From contig NZ_CP040781.1 in NCBI RefSeq assembly GCF_013463155.1, positions 1,364,001 to 1,428,000 of the forward strand: a stretch of 64,000 bases of DNA, given 5' to 3'. Position numbers and translations under genes: made by a program. The notes below the pieces were generated by a model. The model was given only the letters and a program-made list of their open reading frames with translations. It did not search any database and was not told the origin of the DNA. Below are positions 10,001-17,640 of this stretch, one piece after another; within the stretch, counting starts at the first letter, position 1; each line of letters starts with the position of its first letter. The stretch comes from Staphylococcus sp. 17KM0847 (lineage in GTDB: Bacteria; Bacillota; Bacilli; Staphylococcales; Staphylococcaceae).

Positions 10001-13000
10001 CTACTTTTTGGTAAACGTACGTAATCTCTGTTGTTCCTTCTACAACTTTTCCTGTTTCTTCTCCTTTTGTCTTAGATGGTACTAATACATATCTTGTACC
10101 GTCTTTCAACGTAATTGTTTCTGGTTTTGTTGTTTCTCCATCTGGATTTTGAGCATCAGTTGTATCATACTCTGTTCCAACTTCTGACTCTGGTGTATCC
10201 ACGCGATCTTTCGCAATCGTTTCTCCATTTGTATTTTCATAATGAACGATAACGTCACCTTGTTTTGGTGCTTCTGGTGTCTCTGGTGTGTTTGGCACAT
10301 ATGGAATATATGTGTCTTTCTCTGGATCTTTCGGTGTCGGTGGAATATATCCTTTACTTGGATCCTTTGGATCTACTGGTTTCAATGGTTCTTTCGTATC
10401 CGGATCTACTGGTGTATATCCTGGTACGTCTGGTACCACTGGTGTACCTGTTTCAGGATTTGTTGGCTCTTGTGGAATTTCTCCATCTGGATTTGTTGGG
10501 TCAAATGGATATGGATTTTTCGGACGTTCTCCATTTGGTAACTCTGGAATCCAGTTCGCTACTTTTTGGTAAACGTACGTAATCTCTGTTGTTCCTTCTA
10601 CAACTTTTCCTGTTTCTTCTCCTTTTGTCTTAGATGGTACTAATACATATCTTGTACCGTCTTTCAACGTAATTGTTTCTGGTTTTGTTGTTTCTCCATC
10701 TGGATTTTGAGCATCAGTTGTATCATACTCTGTTCCAACTTCTGACTCTGGTGTATCCACGCGATCTTTCGCAATCGTTTCTCCATTTGTATTTTCATAA
10801 TGAACGATAACGTCACCTTGTTTTGGTGCTTCTGGTGTCTCTGGTGTGTTTGGCACATATGGAATATATGTGTCTTTCTCTGGATCTTTCGGTGTCGGTG
10901 GAATATATCCTTTACTTGGATCCTTTGGATCTACTGGTTTCAATGGTTCTTTCGTATCCGGATCTACTGGTGTATATCCTGGTACGTCTGGTACCACTGG
11001 TGTACCTGTTTCAGGATTTGTTGGTTCTTGTGGAATTTCTCCATCTGGATTTGTTGGGTCAAATGGATATGGATTTTTCGGACGTTCTCCATTTGGTAAC
11101 TCTGGAATCCAGTTCGCTACTTTTTGGTAAACGTACGTAATCTCTGTTGTTCCTTCTACAACTTTTCCTGTTTCTTCTCCTTTTGTCTTAGATGGTACTA
11201 ATACATATCTTGTACCGTCTTTCAACGTAATTGTTTCTGGTTTTGTTGTTTCTCCATCTGGATTTTGAGCATCAGTTGTATCATACTCTGTTCCAACTTC
11301 TGACTCTGGTGTATCCACGCGATCTTTCGCAATCGTTTCTCCATTTGTATTTTCATAATGAACGATAACGTCACCTTGTTTTGGTGCTTCTGGTGTCGGT
11401 GTTTCAACTTTCTTATACACATACGTGATTTCTGTTGTTCCTTCTACGACTTTACCTTGTTCTTTTCCTTTTGTTAGAACCGGTACAATTTCGTAAGCTA
11501 CACCATCTTTTGTGATTGTTGTTGGTTTATTGTCATCACTTGTATCGTATTCTGTTCCTGTTGATGTTTCTGGTGTGTCTACGACATCTTCTTTCAATGT
11601 GTTACCTTCTATGTCGATGTAATGTACGATGACATCACCTTTCACTTCTTTGTACACATATGTGATTTCTGTCTCGCCTTCTACAACTTTACCTTGTTCA
11701 TCACCTTGTGTTTTTTCTGGTACACGTTTATACGTTTTACCATCTTCTGTTGTAATCGTTTCTGGACGGTTATCCGTTGTATCATAAGGTTCATCCACTG
11801 GTGTTTGTGGTGTATCGACTACTGGATCTTTGATCACATTTCCATCTTCGTCTGTATATCTAACAACGACTGTTCCTTCTGGTGTCGGTGTTTCAACTTT
11901 CTTATACACATACGTGATTTCTGTTGTTCCTTCTACGACTTTACCTTGTTCTTTTCCTTTTGTTAGAACCGGTACAATTTCGTAAGCTACACCATCTTTT
12001 GTGATTGTTGTTGGTTTATTGTCATCACTTGTATCGTATTCTGTTCCTGTTGATGTTTCTGGTGTGTCTACGACATCTTCTTTCAATGTGTTACCTTCTG
12101 TGTCGATGTAATGTACGATGACATCACCTTTCACTTCTTTGTACACATATGTGATTTCTGTCTCGCCTTCTACAACTTTACCTTGTTCATCACCTTGTGT
12201 TTTTTCTGGTACACGTTTATACGTTTTACCATCTTCTGTTGTAATCGTTTCTGGACGGTTATCCGTTGTATCATAAGGTTCATCCACTGGTGTTTGTGGT
12301 GTATCGACTACCGGATCTTTGATCACATTTCCATCTTCGTCTGTATATCTAACAACGACTGTTCCTTCTGGTGTCGGTGTTTCAACTTTCTTATACACAT
12401 ACGTGATTTCTGTTGTTCCTTCTACGACTTTACCTTGTTCTTTTCCTTTTGTTAGAACTGGTACAATCTCGTAAGCTACACCATCTTTTGTGATTGTTTC
12501 TAGTTTGTTGTCATCAGTTGTATCATACTCTGTTCCTGTTGATGTTTCTGGTGTGTCTACGACATCTTCTTTCAATGTGTTACCTTCTGTGTCGATGTAA
12601 TGTACGATGACATCACCTTTCACTTCTTTGTACACATATGTGATTTCTGTCTCGCCTTCTACAACCTTACCTTGTTCATCACCTTGTGTTTTTTCTGGTA
12701 CACGTTTATACGTTTTACCATCTTCTGTTGTAATCGTTTCTGGACGATTATCCGTTGTATCGTAAGGTGTATCAACTGGTGACTTTTCTGTATCTACGAT
12801 TGGATCTTTAATCACATTTCCATTTTCATCTTCATAGTTAACAACAACTGTTCCTTTGACTTCTTCGTAAACATATGTGACTTCTTTTTGACCTTCAACG
12901 ACCTTACCAGTTGGTGTTGTACCATTTTCATCTTCAGCAGCTACAACATCACGTTTTGTTGTATTGAGAAGGTTATTATCATCGCCTACCGTACCGACGT

Positions 13001-15536
13001 TGTACGTGCCTGCTGGTACAAGTTTATATTTTTTACCATTAGCAGTAATCGTTTCTGGACGATTATCTTCTACCGTATTATAGGCCTCATCAATGTTTCC
13101 TTCTTCAACATCTTTAACTTGAGGACTAATCACATTTCCATCTGTATCTACATAATTAACAACTACTGATCCCTTAACGGCTTCATAAACATAAGTTACA
13201 TAATGTGTACCTTGTGTAACTGTACCAATAGGGTCTACACCATTTTGACTTGTTGAACCAATAACACCGTCAATGTTTGAATCTGTTAAGTTATTAGCAT
13301 CACCGACTGTACCTACATTGTATGTGCCTGCTGGTACAAGTTTATATGTGACACCGTCTTTAACAATTGTAGCAGGACGATTATCTTCCACTGTATTATA
13401 GTCAGTATCGATTGATACATCGGTTACATCTGGTACTTCTGTACTTAACTCATTACCATCTGTATCTACATATTTAACAATAACTGTCCCTTTACCAATT
13501 TGTTCAGGGTTTGATGGTATGACTTCTCCGACAGCATACGCAGAATAGTCAGCAACTCTTTTTTCTCCAAGCATAGCTCCTGTATAACCATCATTAGCTT
13601 CATGGACAAATGAACCATCTAAGCTAGATGCCGTTACTGTCGCTTCAAACTTTGGTCGACGTTCAATTTGATCGGTATTTGGGTTTAGCTGCTCTGTGTA
13701 TTCAATGTCATGAGAATTCATCTTAACAACAAGTTGTGAATACTTACCATCTTGTTGATCTTTAAGTGGGTTGTTTCCTGCCCAAGTAATCCAGCCTGGT
13801 TTACTGAAATCGCCATAGAAAGACAATTTAGCCGTACGACCGTCATCACTGATTTCATCTACCATAGCATACATACCATCTGGTGTTACATAAGCTGTCT
13901 TATCATTAGAATTAGCATATTTATTTTCTGTATTATTCTCATTCCAGCCACTGTTATAAGGACCTTCATTATTATCATAAGCTGAATAAATGATCGGAAT
14001 ACGTTCACCAATACGAATTTTATCTTTTAAGAATGTATAACCATTCGTACCTGTACCTGAAGTAATTTGGATTTTAAAGCCATCTTTATAACCGCCGACT
14101 TGAATACCCATACGAACAGTTCCATCAGCTTCTTTTGGAATATCACGAACAAAAGCAACTTCTTCTGGATTTTTATTCTGCGGATTATAGTCTACTGGTG
14201 TCGCATTGACGCTGAGATAGCGATGTGTGCCTGGATTATTCTCATGTTGTGCATATCCCCAAACGGTTTGATCCCATGCTGGACGATTAAATTCTTTAGA
14301 ATGTTCTTCTACACCATTCACCCATACTTTATGAAATGCTGAACGTGCTTCGGTAGCATTAAATGAAGTTTGAGCAGTTTTCATTGTATAACCTAATTGG
14401 ACATCTTTTAAATTTTCTGCTGCCTCAGTAAAAGTCACCTTATAAAGTACTTTAGAAGTGACGCCAGTTTCTGCAGAAATTTCTTTACGGCTAGGATCTA
14501 AAGAATCAGCTGCTTTAAAATAATCACTTTCGTATGCAATACGTTCAACCGTTGCTGCAATTTTGTCGGTATCCTTAATATAAAAATGTTTAGGCATTTC
14601 GCTCGCTGGTTCTTGTGTTTCTACATAGAAAGTGTCTCCCTTATGAACTGTTTGCCCTTCAAATGACATATCAACTTTGGCTTCACCGTTATCATTTGTT
14701 TGATTGTATAATGTTGTCGTACCTTCAAACGCCCAAGGATTTGAACTCACTGTTACTTTTGTTGGCGTAATTGTTGGAGGATCAGGAAAATCTGTTACCG
14801 GTGTATTTTGACCTGTCGGTGCAATCGTCTGATCTGTTGCTACTGCATCTGCTGATGACAATGTTGCTGCACGGAAAGCTGAATATTGTGGAATAGGCTG
14901 ACCTTCTTGAGGAAAGGCTTCTGCACGACTTGGCGGTTCAGGATATGATGATGTATCAACTGATTCTGTTGATGTCGTTTCTGTTGATGTCATTTCTTTT
15001 GTTGCGATATTTTCTTCAGAAGCGACTTCTGTTGGTGTTGCTTCTTTTGCTGCTATATTCTCATCAGAAGTAGGTTCTGCTGTTTCTTTTGTTTCATTTA
15101 CCTCTGTTGGTTCTGCTGTTTTTTCTATTTCAGTTGTTTCTTTTGCTGTTGACTCATCAGTCGTTTCTGTTGGCGACGTAGTTTCATCTGTCACTGATTC
15201 AGGTGACTCTACTGCCTCTTCTTTTAATTCAGTATTTTGTACTGTTTCATCTGTTGGTGTTGCTTCACTAGCACTCTCTTCTGATGCAACTGTTTCATCA
15301 TTTGTGACCGGTTCCAAATTATCGGTTGAACCCTCACTTGATTGACTGTCAACTGGTGTACTTGTATCTTCTGGTGCTACATCAGTATCTTGTGCTACTG
15401 CTTCTGTATCTGTCGCTGTTTTTTCACTTGCAGATGCCGAACCAGCCCCCATAATAAGTGCTGTTCCTAAAAGTGCTGAACATACACCAATTGAAAATTT
15501 ACGGATTGAGAAACGGTGTTTTTGTTTAAATAACAT
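7089..15536 (-). CDS. Giant LPXTG cell-wall-anchored protein with MucBP-like and 186-residue repeats
   Basis: A 2815-residue surface protein, probably an adhesin. Order of parts: signal peptide 1-36 with an SIRKFSIG motif (YSIRK/G-S type) and cleavage near SASA; a Ser/Thr/Glu-rich linker to about 230; a non-repetitive head at about 250-670 that I do not recognise by sequence; diverged MucBP-like modules (GTVIVKYVDTDGNEL ... YVYE) at about 680-895; three 163-residue double modules at about 895-1383; seven 186-residue modules at 1384-2682; twelve 6-residue MPEQPE-type repeats at 2683-2754; then LPETG at 2782-2786, a hydrophobic segment and RRNRRED. Sortase A should link it to peptidoglycan. AGGAGG lies 7 bases before the ATG. 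MucBP relatives bind mucins, but binding here is inference. The gene is monocistronic, with its own terminator. Confidence 0.92.
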   Translation of the reverse strand: MLFKQKHRFSIRKFSIGVCSALLGTALIMGAGSASASEKTATDTEAVAQDTDVAPEDTSTPVDSQSSEGSTDNLEPVTNDETVASEESASEATPTDETVQNTELKEEAVESPESVTDETTSPTETTDESTAKETTEIEKTAEPTEVNETKETAEPTSDENIAAKEATPTEVASEENIATKEMTSTETTSTESVDTSSYPEPPSRAEAFPQEGQPIPQYSAFRAATLSSADAVATDQTIAPTGQNTPVTDFPDPPTITPTKVTVSSNPWAFEGTTTLYNQTNDNGEAKVDMSFEGQTVHKGDTFYVETQEPASEMPKHFYIKDTDKIAATVERIAYESDYFKAADSLDPSRKEISAETGVTSKVLYKVTFTEAAENLKDVQLGYTMKTAQTSFNATEARSAFHKVWVNGVEEHSKEFNRPAWDQTVWGYAQHENNPGTHRYLSVNATPVDYNPQNKNPEEVAFVRDIPKEADGTVRMGIQVGGYKDGFKIQITSGTGTNGYTFLKDKIRIGERIPIIYSAYDNNEGPYNSGWNENNTENKYANSNDKTAYVTPDGMYAMVDEISDDGRTAKLSFYGDFSKPGWITWAGNNPLKDQQDGKYSQLVVKMNSHDIEYTEQLNPNTDQIERRPKFEATVTASSLDGSFVHEANDGYTGAMLGEKRVADYSAYAVGEVIPSNPEQIGKGTVIVKYVDTDGNELSTEVPDVTDVSIDTDYNTVEDNRPATIVKDGVTYKLVPAGTYNVGTVGDANNLTDSNIDGVIGSTSQNGVDPIGTVTQGTHYVTYVYEAVKGSVVVNYVDTDGNVISPQVKDVEEGNIDEAYNTVEDNRPETITANGKKYKLVPAGTYNVGTVGDDNNLLNTTKRDVVAAEDENGTTPTGKVVEGQKEVTYVYEEVKGTVVVNYEDENGNVIKDPIVDTEKSPVDTPYDTTDNRPETITTEDGKTYKRVPEKTQGDEQGKVVEGETEITYVYKEVKGDVIVHYIDTEGNTLKEDVVDTPETSTGTEYDTTDDNKLETITKDGVAYEIVPVLTKGKEQGKVVEGTTEITYVYKKVETPTPEGTVVVRYTDEDGNVIKDPVVDTPQTPVDEPYDTTDNRPETITTEDGKTYKRVPEKTQGDEQGKVVEGETEITYVYKEVKGDVIVHYIDTEGNTLKEDVVDTPETSTGTEYDTSDDNKPTTITKDGVAYEIVPVLTKGKEQGKVVEGTTEITYVYKKVETPTPEGTVVVRYTDEDGNVIKDPVVDTPQTPVDEPYDTTDNRPETITTEDGKTYKRVPEKTQGDEQGKVVEGETEITYVYKEVKGDVIVHYIDIEGNTLKEDVVDTPETSTGTEYDTSDDNKPTTITKDGVAYEIVPVLTKGKEQGKVVEGTTEITYVYKKVETPTPEAPKQGDVIVHYENTNGETIAKDRVDTPESEVGTEYDTTDAQNPDGETTKPETITLKDGTRYVLVPSKTKGEETGKVVEGTTEITYVYQKVANWIPELPNGERPKNPYPFDPTNPDGEIPQEPTNPETGTPVVPDVPGYTPVDPDTKEPLKPVDPKDPSKGYIPPTPKDPEKDTYIPYVPNTPETPEAPKQGDVIVHYENTNGETIAKDRVDTPESEVGTEYDTTDAQNPDGETTKPETITLKDGTRYVLVPSKTKGEETGKVVEGTTEITYVYQKVANWIPELPNGERPKNPYPFDPTNPDGEIPQEPTNPETGTPVVPDVPGYTPVDPDTKEPLKPVDPKDPSKGYIPPTPKDPEKDTYIPYVPNTPETPEAPKQGDVIVHYENTNGETIAKDRVDTPESEVGTEYDTTDAQNPDGETTKPETITLKDGTRYVLVPSKTKGEETGKVVEGTTEITYVYQKVANWIPELPNGERPKNPYPFDPTNPDGEIPQEPTNPETGTPVVPDVPGYTPVDPDTKEPLKPVDPKDPSKGYIPPTPKDPEKDTYIPYVPNTPETPEAPKQGDVIVHYENTNGETIAKDRVDTPESEVGTEYDTTDAQNPDGETTKPETITLKDGTRYVLVPSKTKGEETGKVVEGTTEITYVYQKVANWIPELPNGERPKNPYPFDPTNPDGEIPQEPTNPETGTPVVPDVPGYTPVDPDTKEPLKPVDPKDPSKGYIPPTPKDPEKDTYIPYVPNTPETPEAPKQGDVIVHYENTNGETIAKDRVDTPESEVGTEYDTTDAQNPDGETTKPETITLKDGTRYVLVPSKTKGEETGKVVEGTTEITYVYQKVANWIPELPNGERPKNPYPFDPTNPDGEIPQEPTNPETGTPVVPDVPGYTPVDPDTKEPLKPVDPKDPSKGYIPPTPKDPEKDTYIPYVPNTPETPEAPKQGDVIVHYENTNGETIAKDRVDTPESEVGTEYDTTDAQNPDGETTKPETITLKDGTRYVLVPSKTKGEETGKVVEGTTEITYVYQKVANWIPELPNGERPKNPYPFDPTNPDGEIPQEPTNPETGTPVVPDVPGYTPVDPDTKEPLKPVDPKDPSKGYIPPTPKDPEKDTYIPYVPNTPETPEAPKQGDVIVHYENTNGETIAKDRVDTPESEVGTEYDTTDAQNPDGETTKPETITLKDGTRYVLVPSKTKGEETGKVVEGTTEITYVYQKVANWIPELPNGERPKNPYPFDPTNPDGEIPQEPTNPETGTPVVPDVPGYTPVDPDTKEPLKPVDPKDPSKGYIPPTPKDPEKDTYIPYVPNTPEMPEQPEMPEQPEMPEQPEMPEQPEMPEQPEMPEQPEMPEQPEMPEQPEMPEQPEMPEQPEMPGQPGMPQQPEAMEQQSKAMDKKVAKEEKMANKAIEKALPETGHNNAPLTTTFGVLALLAGLGITRRNRRED
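7275..7490 (-). repeat. Twelve tandem 18-bp units encoding MPEQPE-type hexapeptides
   Basis: Exactly 216 bp. On the coding strand, ten units encode MPEQPE (nine of them identical in DNA) followed by MPGQPG and MPQQPE. This is a proline-rich wall-spanning stalk just before the LPETG region. Perfect short units in frame are prone to length change without frameshift. Confidence 0.93.
7491..11387 (-). repeat. Seven near-identical 558-bp tandem repeats in the surface-protein gene
   Basis: Each unit encodes 186 residues starting APKQGDVIVHYENTNGE and ending VPNTPETPE; the last lacks the final three residues. Each has a MucBP-like half (to about residue 90, ending YVYQKV) and a Pro/Asp-rich half with PVDPDTKEPLKPVDPKDP. 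The seven copies are identical at almost every base, including silent positions. Visible differences are few, for example GGTTCT versus GGCTCT near position 180 of the unit. Confidence 0.95.
11388..12854 (-). repeat. Three 489-bp higher-order repeats of paired MucBP-like modules
   Basis: Each unit encodes 163 residues made of two different modules: one starting GTVVVRYTDEDGNVI, one starting GDVIVHYIDTEGNTL, closing with KKVETPTPE. The two C-terminal copies are nearly identical; the N-terminal one (near 12366-12854) has diverged (GTVVVNYEDENGN). The second module resembles the first half of the 558-bp unit. Confidence 0.9.
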
Positions 15537-16166
15537 AAATGTCCTCCTTTTTAGTTAAGAATAATAGATTAATTCATGAACGATGGCTTAATGCTTGTTC
15601 TTTTTAATTTATTATTTTTTAGACATATATTATTACATCTAAATTCACAGTAATAATACCTATATTTTTTATAAAAATCAACACTAATTATTTATTATTT
15701 TTAGTAATTAAGAAGCCCTCAACACTCTTTTTCACAACCATTGAAAACATAAATTATATTTCACGCCTCTGTATATAAAATTTAATTTATAAATATAATA
15801 TTTTCATATAATAAAGGGTATTGTTTCATATTACACCGGGAATTTTTTTGAATTCCTCTTAAAATAATATGAATTTAAATAAACTTTTATGTTGCCTGCT
15901 ATTTAATTCATACTATTATCATCATGATTATACTTAGCAGTTTCATATCTAATTTTATTTTGTGAAAGATAACTATACTAATAAAAAGTTTAATTATTTT
16001 TGTTATTACAAAGTTATAATTGTAGATTTTCATTATTGTATTTTTTTATTTTGTGTCAGAATTTCAAATTTTTAAGAAATCAGTATTAAGAAATGATCAT
16101 CATTAACTTCGTTGAAAGTAGTTTCTATTTTTAAAATCTACCTTTCAATAACCTGCCCAAAATAAA
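15537..16166. other. Long AT-rich leader upstream of the surface-protein gene
   Basis: About 630 bp with no credible gene. The AAAGGAGGAC ribosome binding site of the surface-protein gene is at its lower end. A promoter must lie here, but none of the many TATAAT-like strings has a clear partner. A small GGAATT/AATTCC hairpin lies near 15840-15860. Confidence 0.5.
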
Positions 16167-16218
16167 AGGAACGAGACAGAAAGCTCATTTTATAAAAAGC
16201 TTTCATTATCTCGTTCCT
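16167..16218. terminator. Hairpin terminator with the staphylococcal GGAACGAGACAGAAAGC-type stem
   Basis: AGGAACGAGA (16167-16176) pairs with TCTCGTTCCT (16209-16218), and AAAGCT pairs with AGCTTT inside. Stems with this wording recur between staphylococcal genes. It lies downstream of the FNR-like regulator gene on the minus strand. Confidence 0.65.
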
Positions 16219-16352
16219 GAAAAGGTGTCTTAAGAATAAAACGATTTGTTGAAGTTATTTTCAGCTCTATTTATCCACTGATTTAGAGCCACTTTTACCA
16301 CATTATTAAAGCGCATAACATATTGTGAGATTGTGCTTTTAGTATTGTAATA

Positions 16353-17003
16353 TCACAAGTCTAAGAGTTTATCCTTATCTTCTATGATAATTTTTTTCCC
16401 TATACGTTGGATATAGCCTTCATTTTCCAAATATTTAAATTTTCGAGAAAGTGTTTCTGGTGTCGTACCTAAGTATAAGGCAATATCTTTCATTGTTATA
16501 GGCAAATCTAATTCATTTTTTTCTCTACCTTCTAATAAATCTAAGAGGTATGCTGCAAGACGATCCTCTATACGTTCCATAGATAATAGTTGCACTTGTC
16601 TTTCCATTTTAGCCATTTTTTTCGCACTGAATTCAAACAGCTTAAGCGCTATTCGAGGATTTGTTAATAGCACTTGGTTAAAGGCTGTTTTACTCAAACT
16701 ACAAATTTCAGTTTTTTCAAGTGCTTGACCGAAAAGTTCTTCATTTTTTATACCGAACAGCTGATTTTCTCCTTCGTAATCCCCTAATTCTACAATACGA
16801 AAAAGTTGTTCTTTACCGTTTGAAGATAACTGATATACTTTCATACGCCCTCTAGCAACAATCACTAATTTATCATCTCCGGGCTGAAAAATAATGTCGT
16901 TCTTCTTATACGTGTGATGTGTTGCCAGTTTGTTAATTTCAATTTGTTCTTCTTTTGAAAGGTCATAAAATAATGGAACAAGTGTTACACATAAATGGTT
17001 CAT
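16353..17003 (-). CDS. FNR-like protein (FLP), Crp/Fnr family redox regulator
   Basis: A 216-residue Crp/Fnr protein: cyclic-nucleotide-binding-like beta barrel at about 10-120, dimer helix at about 120-155, winged helix-turn-helix at about 165-210. The recognition helix contains Glu183-x-x-Ser186-Arg187 (ETLSR), the residues that read TTGAT half-sites in FNR. It lacks the N-terminal four-cysteine iron-sulfur set of FNR but has Cys5 and Cys101, matching the Cys5/Cys102 pair reported to form a redox disulfide in Lactobacillus casei FLP. It is the last gene of the HMA - small RIC-like - regulator operon, and perfect FNR boxes precede both this operon and the adjacent ATPase gene. It probably activates both promoters according to redox state. 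GGAGG lies 10 bases before the ATG. Confidence 0.85.
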   Translation of the reverse strand: MNHLCVTLVPLFYDLSKEEQIEINKLATHHTYKKNDIIFQPGDDKLVIVARGRMKVYQLSSNGKEQLFRIVELGDYEGENQLFGIKNEELFGQALEKTEICSLSKTAFNQVLLTNPRIALKLFEFSAKKMAKMERQVQLLSMERIEDRLAAYLLDLLEGREKNELDLPITMKDIALYLGTTPETLSRKFKYLENEGYIQRIGKKIIIEDKDKLLDL

Positions 17004-17029
17004 TGCAGCAACACCTCCTTATTTTGAAT

Positions 17030-17308
17030 TTATTCTTGAGCCAGTGTATCAAAGTGTTTTAACATTTGATACGTTTGTGTCATTGTTTCACAGGCATCAT
17101 TAGGAATCATGTACTGATTTGTAAGACGACGTAATTCTAAAAACGCATTGGATAAATCCCAATTATTATGTTGTGCTTTATCTTGAATGCTTTTATAGAT
17201 TTTACGTACTTCAAAAACTTCTGGATGATTTTTTCCGTGTGCTTTCGTAATGGCTTGGGTATATAATTCTAATGTATCATGATTTGATTCAAAATAGTCT
17301 TTTAACAT
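17030..17308 (-). CDS. Small RIC/ScdA-like helical protein (OrfY type)
   Basis: A 92-residue protein not assigned to a firm family. Its first half (HDTLELYTQAITKAHGKNHP) and second half (LTNQYMIPNDACETMTQTYQ) line up by eye with parts of the C-terminal hemerythrin-like domain of ScdA/RIC iron-sulfur repair proteins (KVHGPNHP; SYEPPIEACGT). Most of the di-iron histidines of that domain are missing; three histidines (9, 24, 28) and one cysteine (73) remain. It sits between the HMA protein and the FLP regulator, the position of OrfY in the orfX-orfY-flp operons of lactococci. It may link metal or iron-sulfur status to the regulator; this is inference. AAGGAG precedes the ATG. Confidence 0.6.
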   Translation of the reverse strand: MLKDYFESNHDTLELYTQAITKAHGKNHPEVFEVRKIYKSIQDKAQHNNWDLSNAFLELRRLTNQYMIPNDACETMTQTYQMLKHFDTLAQE

Positions 17309-17324
17309 GCTTTGCTCTCCTTGT

Positions 17325-17555
17325 CTATCTTTCTGAAGTTTTTAATACATCATACCCTACTGACTCTACTGCATGAGTAATCTCATCAATATTTGTTCGT
17401 TTTGTATCAAATTGAACTTTAGCTTTACTTGCGTTGAAAAGTACTTTAACCGTATCTTCATCAACACCATATACTTGTTTTATAGCACTTTCGATCTTAT
17501 GCATACATGTTGGACATGCCAATGTTTCGAGTTGTAAAGTGGCTTTGTGCATCAT
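17325..17555 (-). CDS. Heavy-metal-associated (HMA) domain protein, CopZ-like (OrfX type)
   Basis: A single 76-residue ferredoxin-fold HMA domain. The metal loop is LACPTCMHKIE with Cys14 and Cys17 as CxxC; the usual GMTCxxC start is replaced by LACPTC. The neighbouring P-type ATPase has no HMA domain of its own, so this is likely its detached metal-binding partner or a chaperone. It is first in a three-gene operon with the RIC-like protein and FLP regulator, transcribed from the FNR-box promoter at 17587-17628. GGGAGA precedes the ATG by 8 bases. The metal ion cannot be told from sequence. Confidence 0.82.
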   Translation of the reverse strand: MMHKATLQLETLACPTCMHKIESAIKQVYGVDEDTVKVLFNASKAKVQFDTKRTNIDEITHAVESVGYDVLKTSER

Positions 17556-17586
17556 TTTAACAATCTCCCTTCTTTTGATTAACTCC

Positions 17587-17628
17587 AGTATAATATAATG
17601 TTTGCTATAAAAAATTGATCTCTATCAA
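17587..17628 (-). promoter_or_regulatory. FNR-box class II promoter of the HMA-RIC-FLP operon
   Basis: A perfect FNR box TTGATAGAGATCAA (minus strand, 17628-17615) is followed after 22 bases by the -10 TATACT (17592-17587). The box centre falls about 41.5 bases before the expected start, the standard position for FNR activation in place of a -35. It lies in the 85-bp gap between the ATPase stop and the HMA gene. Confidence 0.85.
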
Positions 17629-17640
17629 GATGCTTTATTC

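Noticed and set aside
7235..11140. Long open frames on both strands inside the repeat array (for example families of 64-, 94-, 99- and 105-codon frames every 558 bp).
   Set aside because: They recur with the repeat period, lack ribosome binding sites and have Trp/Cys- or Leu-rich composition typical of antisense reading of Pro/Glu/Thr codons.
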